Made by a program: the position numbers and the translations under genes. Below, piece by piece: positions 34,154 through 42,835 of a stretch of 64,000 nt of DNA (position 1 is the first letter of the stretch; the number at the start of each line of letters is the position of its first letter). The stretch spans positions 53,764 to 117,763 of the forward strand of contig NZ_PGVG01000023.1 of NCBI RefSeq assembly GCF_002795245.1. The letters run 5' to 3'. Origin of the DNA: Bradyrhizobium forestalis. GTDB taxonomy: Bacteria; Pseudomonadota; Alphaproteobacteria; Rhizobiales; Xanthobacteraceae. The notes under the pieces are model-generated. The model did no database searches, was not told the DNA's origin, and saw only the letters and a list, made by a program, of their open reading frames with translations.

Positions 34154-35365
34154 ATGGCTGGCGCCCGATCCCGCAACTTTGCGGGCTGGCCGCTGTTTGC
34201 GAACAGCTTTCGCCCCTTTTTCCTGCTCGCCGCGATCCAGGCGGCCCTGTCGATCCTGGCCTGGCTGCCGATGTTCTATGGCGAATTGTCCGTGAGCTCC
34301 GCATTCGCACCCCGCGACTGGCACATCCACGAGATGCTCTATGGCTTTCTGCCGGCTGTCATCACCGGGTTCCTGTTCACCGCAATCCCGAACTGGACGG
34401 GGCGGCTGCCGATCCGGGGCACGCCGCTGGGAGCGCTGCTGGCGGTCTGGCTTGCCGGGCGCGTCGTGGTGACGATGTCGGCCAATATCGGCTGGGCGTT
34501 TGCGCTGGTCGTCGATGCCGCCTTCCTGGCATTGGTCGTCGCTGCCGCGGCGCGCGAGATCATCGCAGGCGGCAACTGGCGCAATCTGCCCGTGGTGGGG
34601 CTGGTGCTCGTTCTGCTCGCCGGCAATGTCGCCTTCCATGTTGAAACGCATGACGAGGGCGCGGCCGATGTCAGCATCCGCGTCGGCATCGGCGTGGTCA
34701 TTCTGCTGATCGCCTTGATCGGCGGCCGCATCATTCCGAGCTTCACCCGCAACTGGCTGGTCAAGTTCAATCCCGGCCGTCTGCCCGTGCCATTCGGACG
34801 CTTCGACGGCGCGGTGATCGGATGCAGCGCGCTCGCGCTCGTCTCATGGATCGTGGCGCCGCTCAACATGATCACCGGCATCGTGATGGCGGCGATTGGC
34901 ATACTGCATCTGGTTCGGCTTGCACGCTGGGCCGGCGATCGCACCACGCGCGAGCGGCTGCTGCTGATCCTGCATGTCGGTTATGTCTTCGTGCCGTTCG
35001 GTTTCATTTTGAACGCTCTGGCCGCCTTCGGCGTGCTGCCGCCAAGCGCCGGCATCCACGCCTGGATGGCGGGTGCGGCGGGAACCATGACTCTCGCGGT
35101 GATGACCCGCGCAAGCCTCGGCCATACCGGACAGGCCTTGACGGCTTCGCCGGCGATCCAGGGAATCTATGCCGCGGTCATCATCGCGGCTCTGGCCCGG
35201 GTCGCTGCCGTCCTACTGCCCGCGCACAACGATGTGTTGTTGCACATCGCCGCCTTCGGCTGGATCGTCGCCTTCCTCGGATTTGCCATCGCGTTCGGCC
35301 CGTTGCTCGCCGGCAGCCGGCGGCGTGCCCTCGCCACGATGGGCGTGCCCGCTCCGGCGCGCTGA
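34154..35365 (+). CDS. nnrS: NnrS family membrane protein
   Basis: 403 residues with about 12 hydrophobic helices. NnrS hallmarks are the start FAGWPLFANSFRPFFLLAA, the segment DWHIHEMLYGFLPAVITGFLFTAIPNW, and GGRIIPSFTRNWL, whose His residues are implicated in heme or copper binding. In other bacteria NnrS is induced by nitric oxide and protects cells from nitrosative stress. It diverges from nnrR with a shared regulatory box. Confidence 0.94.
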   Translation: MAGARSRNFAGWPLFANSFRPFFLLAAIQAALSILAWLPMFYGELSVSSAFAPRDWHIHEMLYGFLPAVITGFLFTAIPNWTGRLPIRGTPLGALLAVWLAGRVVVTMSANIGWAFALVVDAAFLALVVAAAAREIIAGGNWRNLPVVGLVLVLLAGNVAFHVETHDEGAADVSIRVGIGVVILLIALIGGRIIPSFTRNWLVKFNPGRLPVPFGRFDGAVIGCSALALVSWIVAPLNMITGIVMAAIGILHLVRLARWAGDRTTRERLLLILHVGYVFVPFGFILNALAAFGVLPPSAGIHAWMAGAAGTMTLAVMTRASLGHTGQALTASPAIQGIYAAVIIAALARVAAVLLPAHNDVLLHIAAFGWIVAFLGFAIAFGPLLAGSRRRALATMGVPAPAR

Positions 35366-35367
35366 GC

Positions 35368-36414
35368 TCAAGCGGCAGTCGCCGCGGGCGGCGCCGTCAG
35401 AGGCCGCACGCCCTTGCGCCACTCGGTGATGGTGCAGCCGAACCGGCCGCGGAACCAGCGCGCCATGGCGCTCTGCGCGGAGAAGCCAAGCTGTACCGCG
35501 ATGTCGGCCAGCGGCCGGCCGGGATCTTCGATCAGCCGGGTCACGAGATCGGCGCGTCGCGCGTCGAGGATGGCCGAGAAGCTGGTGCCCGATGCAGCGA
35601 GGCGGCGGTGGATGGTCCGGCGGGTGCAGGCAAGATGCTCGGCGACGCGCTCGACCGTGCAGTCGCCGCCGGCGAGCAGGAGGCGTACGACCTCGTCGAC
35701 CTTCTGCTCCCAGCTGGCGGGCCGTGTTTCGATCGCCTCGATCCGCTTGCGCAGATAGCTCGCGATCAGTGGATGCGCGCTCGGGATCCGACGTTCCATA
35801 TCGTGCAGCGACAACAGGATCGCGTTATCCTTCGCGTTGAAGATCACGCGGCAGCCGAAGAATTCGCGGTGGCGCTTGCGGTCGTGCGGCGGTGGGTAAT
35901 GCAGGTGCACCTCTTGCGGCCGCCAGTCGTGACCGAACAGCGACTGGATGATGCGGTGGACGCTGCCGAGCGCCATGTCGATCGACTGCCGCGACGCGCT
36001 CGGGTGCCGGCCGCGCAGATGCATCGTGATGGTCACGGTCTGCTTGCCGCGCGCAACGTCCAGCCGCATGCCGTCATGATGGACATGGATGAAGCGCGAG
36101 AACGCATCGATGGCCTCACCGACGGTCGCTTGCTCGCGCACGATCAGGCCGACCGCGCCGAAATTGGTCAGGCCGCCGCGCTCGGCGAGGCGCAAGCCGA
36201 AATCCTCAGTGCCGGACGCCTCCGCCGACGATTCGAGCAGACGGCGCAGGCCGGCGACGGCAATGGGCGTGTCGGGTTTGTCGAGGCAGGTTGGCGGCAG
36301 CCTTGCCTTGCGCATCATCTGCCTGGGGTCGAGCCCGACTGACCGGGCGACGTCCGGATAATAACTCAGGCTTGAGCTGCGAATGAGGTCGGTCATGCGA
36401 ACCGTTCCAGCCAT
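35368..36414 (-). CDS. AraC-family transcriptional regulator
   Basis: 348 residues. The N-terminal about 200 residues match the arabinose-binding-like domain found in OruR/ArgR-type AraC proteins (YYPDVARSVGLDPRQMMRKA, HPLIASYLRKRIE boundary). The C-terminal double helix-turn-helix includes VERVAEHLACTRRTIHRRLA and PLADIAVQLGFSAQSAMARWF. The effector and targets are unknown. It converges with nnrS, 2 bp apart, and diverges from the FixJ-like gene. Starts at 36414 or 36396 are both possible. Confidence 0.92.
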   Translation of the reverse strand: MAGTVRMTDLIRSSSLSYYPDVARSVGLDPRQMMRKARLPPTCLDKPDTPIAVAGLRRLLESSAEASGTEDFGLRLAERGGLTNFGAVGLIVREQATVGEAIDAFSRFIHVHHDGMRLDVARGKQTVTITMHLRGRHPSASRQSIDMALGSVHRIIQSLFGHDWRPQEVHLHYPPPHDRKRHREFFGCRVIFNAKDNAILLSLHDMERRIPSAHPLIASYLRKRIEAIETRPASWEQKVDEVVRLLLAGGDCTVERVAEHLACTRRTIHRRLAASGTSFSAILDARRADLVTRLIEDPGRPLADIAVQLGFSAQSAMARWFRGRFGCTITEWRKGVRPLTAPPAATAA

Positions 36415-36596
36415 CCCTGCAGATGTCTCGAAATGTAAAATTTCTGTCCCGGTCAGTCAAACCCAGGAACCGGACGGAACATACATAGGGGAAACCGAAG
36501 CACGAGCGTGAATGCCGTGCTTACGACGGCGCGGCAGGGCGATGGAGCCGGCTACCGTCTCGGACCATTTGACCAAGACATTGCTGGATCGGGATC

Positions 36597-37217
36597 ATGC
36601 CGGGAAACATGCTTTCCAAGGGTGAGATATTCGTCATCGACACCGACGCAGCCTCTCGCGAGCAACTTTCGGCGGCGCTCCAACGGAACGCCTATGAGGT
36701 GATCTGTTTCGCTGACGGTGCGTCTCTCGTGTCCGCAGCAAAGGCGCGGATGCCGGCCTGCGTGCTGCTGGAGCTGCCGTCCGATCACTCGGGCCTCGAG
36801 GTGCTCAAGCGGCTGCGCGGCGAGAACTGCATGGCGCCGGTGCTGGTGACCTCGGCGAACGGCAGCATTGCCATGGCGGTCGACGCCATCAAGAGCGGCG
36901 CGGCCGACTTCATCGAAAAGCCGTTCCGCACCCACGACATCGTCGGCCGGATCGATGCCGCCATCGATGAGTTCGCCCAGCCCGCCACGATCCGGCAATG
37001 CTGGCTGCCCGGTTGCGAGCCCCTGACCGAGCGTGAAGGCGACGTGCTCGAGCATCTCGCCGCCGGCCTCACCAACAAGGAGATCGCCCGGCGCATGCAT
37101 CTGAGCGCGCGGACGGTCGAGGGTTACCGCGCCAGCATCCTGAAGAAGGCCGGCGCCCGCAACGTGACCGATCTGCTGCGCCGTATCTTCGGCCAGGCCT
37201 CGCCGACCCAGTTTTAA
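36597..37217 (+). CDS. FixJ-like response regulator with degenerate receiver
   Basis: 206 residues. The C-terminal LuxR-type helix-turn-helix is intact (LTEREGDVLEHLAAGLTNKE, then ARRMHLSARTVEGYR). The N-terminal receiver keeps Asp15 and Asp17 of the acidic pocket, Thr85/Ser86 and Lys108. The phosphoacceptor Asp is replaced by Glu59 (VLLELPSDHSG), and the loop after it is one residue short. It may therefore be active without phosphorylation or respond to a ligand. No histidine kinase gene is nearby. It diverges from the AraC gene beside the denitrification island. Confidence 0.87.
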   Translation: MPGNMLSKGEIFVIDTDAASREQLSAALQRNAYEVICFADGASLVSAAKARMPACVLLELPSDHSGLEVLKRLRGENCMAPVLVTSANGSIAMAVDAIKSGAADFIEKPFRTHDIVGRIDAAIDEFAQPATIRQCWLPGCEPLTEREGDVLEHLAAGLTNKEIARRMHLSARTVEGYRASILKKAGARNVTDLLRRIFGQASPTQF

Positions 37218-37386
37218 GGGCTTCCGGGAACGACAAAGCGTTCCGCGGCCATGGTGCCGCCGCGGCGGCGCCGCACAGAAACCTCAATCGAACCAGTTCC
37301 TTCCCTGCCGCGTCCAACCACGATGGCGAGGCATTTCATCGCGCGCGTCCGGCTGGCGGCGCGGCGATACCGGCAGGAGGGACTTG

Positions 37387-39138
37387 ATGCGCATCACCGC
37401 AAGATATTTGGCAACCACGGGCCTGGTCCTGGTGACCACGGCCATCGCATCGCCGTCATGGGCGGCCAACGTGGATGCCACGTCGACGATCGACACGGTC
37501 ACCGTCTATCCCGACGGTGCCACCGTCACCCGTGTCATTTCATTGGACCTCGCCTCCGGTGACTCGACGCTGGTCGCCAAGGATTTTCCGCTCTCGCTCG
37601 ATCCGTCTTCCCTCCGTGTTGAAGGCGAGGCGGGCGCCAAGCTCACCATCGGCACGATCGATGCGCGGCCGCCGAAGGCGGCACCGCCCGCAAACCTCTC
37701 CGAGCTGGACAAGCGCATCGAAGCACTGAGGGATCAGCGCGCCGATCTGCAGGGTGCGGTCGACTCGGCCAACGCCCGGCGCAAGTTTGCACAGCACTTT
37801 GCTGAGGCGTCGCCGGCCGGCCTCGGCGAGAAGGGCGATGCGCGCCCGATTGCCGAATGGCGCGCGGCCTTTGCAGCGGTTGCCGAGGAGATCGCGACCG
37901 CTGACACCGCAATTCGCGACGCCGCGCGAAAACAGCGCGAGATCGACCGCCAGATCGCGGAATTGGAAGCCGAGCGCTCGGCCAAGCCGCCGAGCAAGCT
38001 TGAGGTGCGGATCGACGTCGCCTCAGCCGCGGCGACCAAGGCGACGCTGCGCGTGACCTATGCCGTGCGCAACGCGCGCTGGGTGCCGCTCTACGACGCC
38101 CGGCTCGACACTGGCGCCAAGGATCGCAAGCCGCAGCTCGAGCTCGTTCGGCGCGCCGAGGTCACGCAGTCGACCGGCGAGGACTGGTCGAACGTGACGC
38201 TCGGCGTCTCCACCGTCCGCATCAGCCGCGGCGGCAGTGCCCCGGAGCTGAGCTCGCTGGTCGCGCAATATCCGCAAGTGCCGAAGCCGCTGGCGCTCGG
38301 GACCGTGTCGGATCTGGCGCGGCCGGCCCCGATGACGCGCCAGGCGCAATCGCTGATGCCCAAGGTTGCGGAAGCGGCCGAGCCGCGCGAGCGCGCCGAC
38401 GAGCAACAGGCCGTCGCCGAGATCGGCGACTTCCAGGCCACCTTCAAAATTCCCGGCCGCGTCAGCCTCGGCGCTGCCGAGGGCGCCAAGAGCCTGCGTA
38501 TCGCTGCGGTGAATGTGCCCGCCGATCTCGCGGTGCGCGCCGCGCCGGTCATGAATCCCACCGCGTTCCTCGAAGCCAGCTTCAAGCAAGCGGACGACAC
38601 GACCCTGCTGCCCGGCAAGGTCGCGATCTACCGCGACGGTACCTTTGTCGGCCGCGGCAAGATCACGGCGTCCGCCAAGGACGACATCGTGCGGCTCGGC
38701 TTCGGCGCCGACGACAAGGTGAGAATCGAGCGCGCGGTGCTCAAGCGCAACGAGGGTTCGGCAGGCCTCTTGGTCACGACGTCGAGGACCGATGAGCGTT
38801 CGTTCAAGACCACGATCCGCAACGGCCATGATTTCCCGATTCGCGTCGCGATCGAGGATCAGCTGCCGGTCAGCGAGAATGAGGACATCGTCGTCGAGAT
38901 GCTGCCGTCGAGCACGCAGCCGACCGCAACCAACATCCGCGACAAGCGCGGCGTGCTGGAATGGTCGTTCGACGCCAAGCCCGGCGAGGCCCGCGACATC
39001 AACTTCGCCTGGCGCGTCCGCTGGCCGAAGGACAAGAGCATGGTGATCGTGCCGGCGGGGGAGATTGCCAGCCACGAACGAGGGGCGCTCCCTCTCCCGC
39101 TTGCGGGAGAGGGCCGGGGTGAGGGCTCTCTCCTCTAG
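37387..39138 (+). CDS. DUF4139 (mucoidy inhibitor MuiA-like) protein with repeat-derived tail
   Basis: 583 residues. Signal peptide about 1-27, then the DUF4140 N-terminal region (VTVYPDGATVTR), a coiled coil (about 95-200; LDKRIEALRDQRADLQ), and the beta-rich DUF4139 domain (TYAVRNARWVPLYDARL, STGEDWSNVTLGVST). It is probably an envelope protein of unknown mechanism. The domain normally ends near VRWPKDKSMVI. Here about 30 more residues follow, and the last 16 or so (LPLPLAGEGRGEGSLL) are encoded by the palindromic repeat at 39090-39113 and its flank. The real stop may have been lost. Confidence 0.85.
   Translation: MRITARYLATTGLVLVTTAIASPSWAANVDATSTIDTVTVYPDGATVTRVISLDLASGDSTLVAKDFPLSLDPSSLRVEGEAGAKLTIGTIDARPPKAAPPANLSELDKRIEALRDQRADLQGAVDSANARRKFAQHFAEASPAGLGEKGDARPIAEWRAAFAAVAEEIATADTAIRDAARKQREIDRQIAELEAERSAKPPSKLEVRIDVASAAATKATLRVTYAVRNARWVPLYDARLDTGAKDRKPQLELVRRAEVTQSTGEDWSNVTLGVSTVRISRGGSAPELSSLVAQYPQVPKPLALGTVSDLARPAPMTRQAQSLMPKVAEAAEPRERADEQQAVAEIGDFQATFKIPGRVSLGAAEGAKSLRIAAVNVPADLAVRAAPVMNPTAFLEASFKQADDTTLLPGKVAIYRDGTFVGRGKITASAKDDIVRLGFGADDKVRIERAVLKRNEGSAGLLVTTSRTDERSFKTTIRNGHDFPIRVAIEDQLPVSENEDIVVEMLPSSTQPTATNIRDKRGVLEWSFDAKPGEARDINFAWRVRWPKDKSMVIVPAGEIASHERGALPLPLAGEGRGEGSLL
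39090..39113. repeat. CCTCTCCC hairpin repeat inside the MuiA-like CDS
   Basis: CCCTCTCCCGC and GCGGGAGAGGG are perfect 11-bp arms with a 2-nt loop. It belongs to the same type as 16968-17090 and 18923-18947. Here it lies within the 3' end of the open frame. Confidence 0.85.
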
Positions 39139-39529
39139 GGGATTGTCCCGTGTTGGAGACACCCTCTCCCCAACCCTCCTCCGCAGGCGGGCAGGGCTAT
39201 CGCATATGACTCGTGGCGGCAGCCCGCGCGCACGCCTCGTCCTTCGAGACGGCGCTTACGCGCCTCCTCTCCATGAGCCACCTGTCAGACGACGTCTGGC
39301 AGGTGATTCATGGTTCCATGTGCAGCGCCCGCTTTCGGCGCTGGGGGCTCAGGATGAGGCTAATCGGCCTCAGTACCCGTTGAAACTGCTGCCGCGCACT
39401 CCGTCCTCATCCTGAGGAGCCCGCCTAAAGCGGGCGTCTCGAAGGATGGCCGCAGGGAAAAGCTCTCAAATGCGATAGCCCTGCGCAAGCGGGGGAGGGA
39501 GCGCACGGTCCTTGCAGAAACAGGATTGG
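39139..39529. other. 391-bp gene-free stretch filled by repeats
   Basis: It is occupied by the tail of a CTCTCCC-type repeat and the 294-bp inverted-end element at 39191-39484. No coding frame was seen. The hmuV stop codon is at its right edge. Confidence 0.6.
39191..39484. mobile_element. 294-bp element with 15-bp perfect inverted ends (MITE-like)
   Basis: The ends GCAGGGCTATCGCAT (39191-39205) and ATGCGATAGCCCTGC (39470-39484) are exact inverted repeats. A second nested pair, CCTTCGAGAC (39241-39250) and GTCTCGAAGG (39436-39445), continues the fold. It carries no gene. It lies between the MuiA-like gene and hmuV. No target-site duplication was identified, so transposition is inferred only. 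Confidence 0.6.
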
Positions 39530-40330
39530 CTAAATTCCGGTTTCAATTGCCCGCATCGACTGCGGCAGCACATACGGCACGCCGTCAGCCTGATGCACGA
39601 GCGCGTCGATCTCGAAGATGTCGCGGATGATCTCGCGCGTGACGACATTCGTGCGCGGGCCGTCCGCGGCGAGCCTGCCGCCGGCCAGCACGACCAGCCG
39701 GTTGGCGAAGCGGATCGCGAGATTGAGATCGTGCAGAATGGCGATGACTGCGGTGCCGGCAGCCGCGCGGCGGCGCGCCGCTTCGACGAGGTCGATCTGG
39801 TGACGCAGATCGAGGCTCGAGGTCGGCTCGTCCAGCAGCAGGAGCCCGGGTCCGTGCTCAGCCTCGCCGCAGGCGAGCTGCACCAGCACGCGGGCGAAAT
39901 GGGCGCGCTGCTGCTCGCCGCCTGATAGCGTCGGCAATTGCCGCTCGCGGAATTGCGAAAGCCCGACCTCGTCCAGCGCGGCGTCGACGAACGGACCGGC
40001 ATCACGAAGGCTGCGCTCGCCCGCGCCCATCAGCACGATCTCCTCGACCGTGAACGGGAAGGTGACGTTGACGTGCTGGGACAGCATCGCGCGGCGTGCG
40101 GCGAGCTCGCGCGGCGTGAAGCTGCCGATGTCGCGCTGCTTCAGCCGCACCTCGCCTGCGCTCGGGCGAAGATCGCCGGAGAGCAGCCGCAGCAGCGTCG
40201 ACTTGCCGGCGCCGTTCGGGCCGATGATGGCGACCATCTCGCCGGCCGCAACCGTCAGGCCGACGTCATCGAGCAGCGTCGCGCGGCCGACGCGCTTGCT
40301 CAAACGTCGCGCCTCGATCACCGCGGTCAT
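39530..40330 (-). CDS. hmuV: heme ABC transporter ATPase
   Basis: 266 residues. Walker A IIGPNGAGKSTLLRLLSG, signature LSGGEQQRAHFARVL, Walker B LLLLDEPTSSLD, and H-loop LHDLNLA. The fold follows the FecCD-associated ATPases. It powers heme import through HmuU on the cytoplasmic side. ATG 40330 overlaps the hmuU stop (ATGA). It is the last gene of hmuP-hmuT-hmuU-hmuV. The much longer in-frame reading beyond the start is antisense or overlapping noise. Confidence 0.95.
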   Translation of the reverse strand: MTAVIEARRLSKRVGRATLLDDVGLTVAAGEMVAIIGPNGAGKSTLLRLLSGDLRPSAGEVRLKQRDIGSFTPRELAARRAMLSQHVNVTFPFTVEEIVLMGAGERSLRDAGPFVDAALDEVGLSQFRERQLPTLSGGEQQRAHFARVLVQLACGEAEHGPGLLLLDEPTSSLDLRHQIDLVEAARRRAAAGTAVIAILHDLNLAIRFANRLVVLAGGRLAADGPRTNVVTREIIRDIFEIDALVHQADGVPYVLPQSMRAIETGI

Positions 40331-41412
40331 AGCGCGGCGCGCCCGCGCTGTCGCAGCAGGATGAAGAGAAAGATAGGCGCGCCGACGGCGGCCGTCAGGA
40401 TGCCGATCGGCATCTCCGCCGGCGCGACGATGGTCCGCGCCAGCGTGTCGGCGCCGACCATGAGGACCGCGCCGAGCAGCACCGAGGCCGGCAGCAGCAG
40501 GCGATGCGCCGGCCCGATCACGAGACGGAGCAGATGCGGCACCACGATGCCGACGAAGCCGATGACGCCGCTGATCGACACCGCGACACCGGTCATGGCG
40601 GACACCATGACGATCGAGATCCGCTTGAGACGCTCGACATCGATGCCGCCGTGAAAGGCATCGGCCTCGCCGAGCACCAGCAGATCGAGACCGCGGGCGA
40701 TGAAGGCACAGGACGCGAGTCCCGCGACGAGGACCGGCGCGAGCACGGCGACCTTGGTCCAGGTCGCGCCGCTCATCGAGCCGAGCATCCAGAACGTGAT
40801 GTCGCGGAGCTGGCGGTCGTCGGCGATGAACACCAGCAGACCGATGCCTGCGTTGGCGATGGCGGTGATGGCAACGCCCGCGAGCAGGAAGATCGCGATC
40901 GAGGTCCGCCCCGAGCGGCTGGAGATGCCGTAGAGGATTGCTGTGGTCGCCAGCGAGCCCGCGAAGGCCGCGAGCGGCAACAGCTCGGTCTGGAGGAATC
41001 GGAGCGCTTCGCCGAAGCGCGAATCCGTGAAGACGATCGCGCTCGCGGCTGCGAGCGCGCCGCCGCTGGAGACGCCGACCAGGGCGGGATCGGCGAGCGG
41101 GTTGCGAAACAGCCCCTGCATGATCGCGCCGGCCGCGGCGAGCAGGCCGCCGACCATCGCGGCCGCCGCGATCCGAGGGATACGGATCGACCACAGCACG
41201 AGCTGGTCGCGGACCGTCATGGCCGTGATTTCGCCGGCCAGGCCCAGGGCGGCAGGCAGCCGAGAGAGCGGGATGCCGGCCGCGCCGACCGTCAGAGCAA
41301 CGATGATGGTGATCAATAGCACCACGAGCAGTAGGGGGATCGCGAACGATGCCGACCGCCGTCCCGGGCTTCGTCGCGGGCTTCGTGCTTCGATCTCGAC
41401 GGCCACGCTCAT
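40327..41412 (-). CDS. hmuU: heme ABC transporter permease
   Basis: 361 residues, a FecCD-type permease with about ten helices. Family motifs include IRIPRIAAAAMVGGLLAAAGAIMQGLFRNPLADPALVGVSSGGALAA (read in segments), GVIGFVGIVVPHLLRL and LTAAVGAPIFLFIL. It forms the inner-membrane heme pore. The start at 41412 overlaps the hmuT stop, and its stop overlaps the hmuV start, so all three are coupled. Confidence 0.95.
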   Translation of the reverse strand: MSVAVEIEARSPRRSPGRRSASFAIPLLLVVLLITIIVALTVGAAGIPLSRLPAALGLAGEITAMTVRDQLVLWSIRIPRIAAAAMVGGLLAAAGAIMQGLFRNPLADPALVGVSSGGALAAASAIVFTDSRFGEALRFLQTELLPLAAFAGSLATTAILYGISSRSGRTSIAIFLLAGVAITAIANAGIGLLVFIADDRQLRDITFWMLGSMSGATWTKVAVLAPVLVAGLASCAFIARGLDLLVLGEADAFHGGIDVERLKRISIVMVSAMTGVAVSISGVIGFVGIVVPHLLRLVIGPAHRLLLPASVLLGAVLMVGADTLARTIVAPAEMPIGILTAAVGAPIFLFILLRQRGRAAL

Positions 41413-42359
41413 TGCCGGCAATTCGTCGTCGACAGTGCCGACGTGAATGCGCCGCCGTCGGCCAATGCCGGGTATAGCTTGACGGAGAGATCGCGCGCCG
41501 CCGCGGCCGTGCGCGGCCCGAAGCCGAGCAGATAGAGCCCGTCCATGGTGATGAAGCTCTTGTTGGCCGCAACCGGCGTCAGCGAAAAGCCCGGATGTGC
41601 ATAGACCGCATCGGCCTGGAGCGAGTCCTTGCCGCGCTCGATCGACAGCACGAATTCGGGCTTGGCCGCTACGATCGCCTCGTCGCCGATGATCTTGTAG
41701 CCGTCGTAATCGCCCACCGCATTGGTCGCGCCCGCGAGCTGGATGATCTCGTCGGCCGCGGTCTTGTGGCCGGCCACCATCGCGCGCCCGTTCTGCAGCG
41801 ACATCACGAACATCACACGCACCGGCTTCGTCACCTTGGCGCGCAGCGCGCGCAGCTGCGCAAGATCGGCGCCGACAGCGGCGCTCAGGCATTCGGCGCG
41901 CGCATCGACGCCCATGGCGTGGCCGACCAGTTTTATCTTCTCGATCAGGCCTTCCTCGGAGAAGGTCTCGGGCACCAGCACCAGCGGCACCTTCGCCGTC
42001 TCCAGGATGTCCATGGTCTCGCGCGGGCCAGATCCCTGGATCGCCAGGATCAGCGTCGGGTTGAGGCCGAGCACGCCTTCGGCCGAGATCTGGCGCATGT
42101 AGCCGACATTGGGTTTGTCGTGCAGCGCCGCCGCCGGATAAAGGCTCGTGGTGTCGACGCCGACCAGCCGGCTCTCCAGCCCGAGCGCATAGAGGATCTC
42201 GGTGATGGCGCCGCCGATCGAGACCGTGCGCGCAAAATCGGCAACAGTGACTTCGCGATTGCGCGCGTCATGGACGGTGATGCCGGCCGCGTGCGCGGCA
42301 GACGCGAGCGCGATTCCGCCGGAGAGCAGGAGATTGGCGAGGGTGCGGCAAAATGTCAT
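41409..42359 (-). CDS. hmuT: periplasmic heme-binding protein
   Basis: 316 residues. The signal peptide ends at about ASAAHAAG. The mature chain has the FecB/HmuT fold: VSIGGAITEILYALGLESRLVG, NVGYMRQISAEGVLGLNPTL, and SLTPVAANKSF. It hands heme from the outer-membrane receptor to HmuUV. It lies 6 bp after hmuP in the same operon. Confidence 0.94.
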   Translation of the reverse strand: MTFCRTLANLLLSGGIALASAAHAAGITVHDARNREVTVADFARTVSIGGAITEILYALGLESRLVGVDTTSLYPAAALHDKPNVGYMRQISAEGVLGLNPTLILAIQGSGPRETMDILETAKVPLVLVPETFSEEGLIEKIKLVGHAMGVDARAECLSAAVGADLAQLRALRAKVTKPVRVMFVMSLQNGRAMVAGHKTAADEIIQLAGATNAVGDYDGYKIIGDEAIVAAKPEFVLSIERGKDSLQADAVYAHPGFSLTPVAANKSFITMDGLYLLGFGPRTAAAARDLSVKLYPALADGGAFTSALSTTNCRQ

Positions 42360-42365
42360 TGAAGG

Positions 42366-42572
42366 TCACTTCGTCAGGATCAGCTTGTTCTGCGAGGTCA
42401 AGCGGAGACGATAGCTGTCCTCGCCATGCGCAATGATGATCTCGCGCTCGGCCGCAAACAGCTCGCGGCTGTCGATCCGGGTCCCGCGCATGGTCAGAGT
42501 TCGCGTTGTTGCGGAAGGGCTTTGTGCCGGCCCTGCCGCGCTGCCGCTGCTGTCTCCTGATGTTGCTGACAT
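42366..42572 (-). CDS. hmuP: hemin uptake protein HmuP/HemP
   Basis: 68 residues. The C-terminal half RGTRIDSRELFAAEREIII followed by HGEDSYRLRLTSQNKLILTK is the HemP/HmuP family signature. In Bradyrhizobium HmuP is known as an activator needed for hmuR expression together with Irr. The first 25 residues are low-complexity, so the exact start (42572, or in frame up to 42638) is uncertain. It heads the hmuTUV operon and diverges from hmuR. Confidence 0.9.
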   Translation of the reverse strand: MSATSGDSSGSAAGPAQSPSATTRTLTMRGTRIDSRELFAAEREIIIAHGEDSYRLRLTSQNKLILTK

Positions 42573-42582
42573 TGTGAGTGTG

Positions 42583-42638
42583 ATGCGCTTTCGAAAATCT
42601 GGAGTACCGCTTGTTTGTATAGGCGGCGCGAAGCGCAT
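42583..42638. promoter_or_regulatory. dyad in the hmuP-hmuR control region
   Basis: ATGCGCTT (42583-42590) and AAGCGCAT (42631-42638) are inverted 8-bp arms separated by 40 nt, within the 263-bp divergent region of hmuP and hmuR. This region should hold the iron control element for Irr and HmuP. Whether this dyad is that site is unproven. Confidence 0.35.
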
Positions 42639-42835
42639 TCCAACGGTCGCAATTTACAATCGATATAAAGTGCAACCTGATGTCATTGACCGTCAGAGTG
42701 TTGCCACGTAACCATTTCTTGCAGCGGGGAACATGCCCGCCTCTTGCGACAATCAGCCAGCCAGTCGCTCGCGTTGCGAGCGCACGCCAGCCAACAGACT
42801 GAAAAAGCTAAAGTAAAGTGCAGGCTGGGGCTGAT

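Noticed and set aside
39530..41572. A 680-residue reading of the hmuV frame
   Set aside because: Only the last 266 residues are HmuV. The rest overlaps hmuU in another frame and lacks structure.
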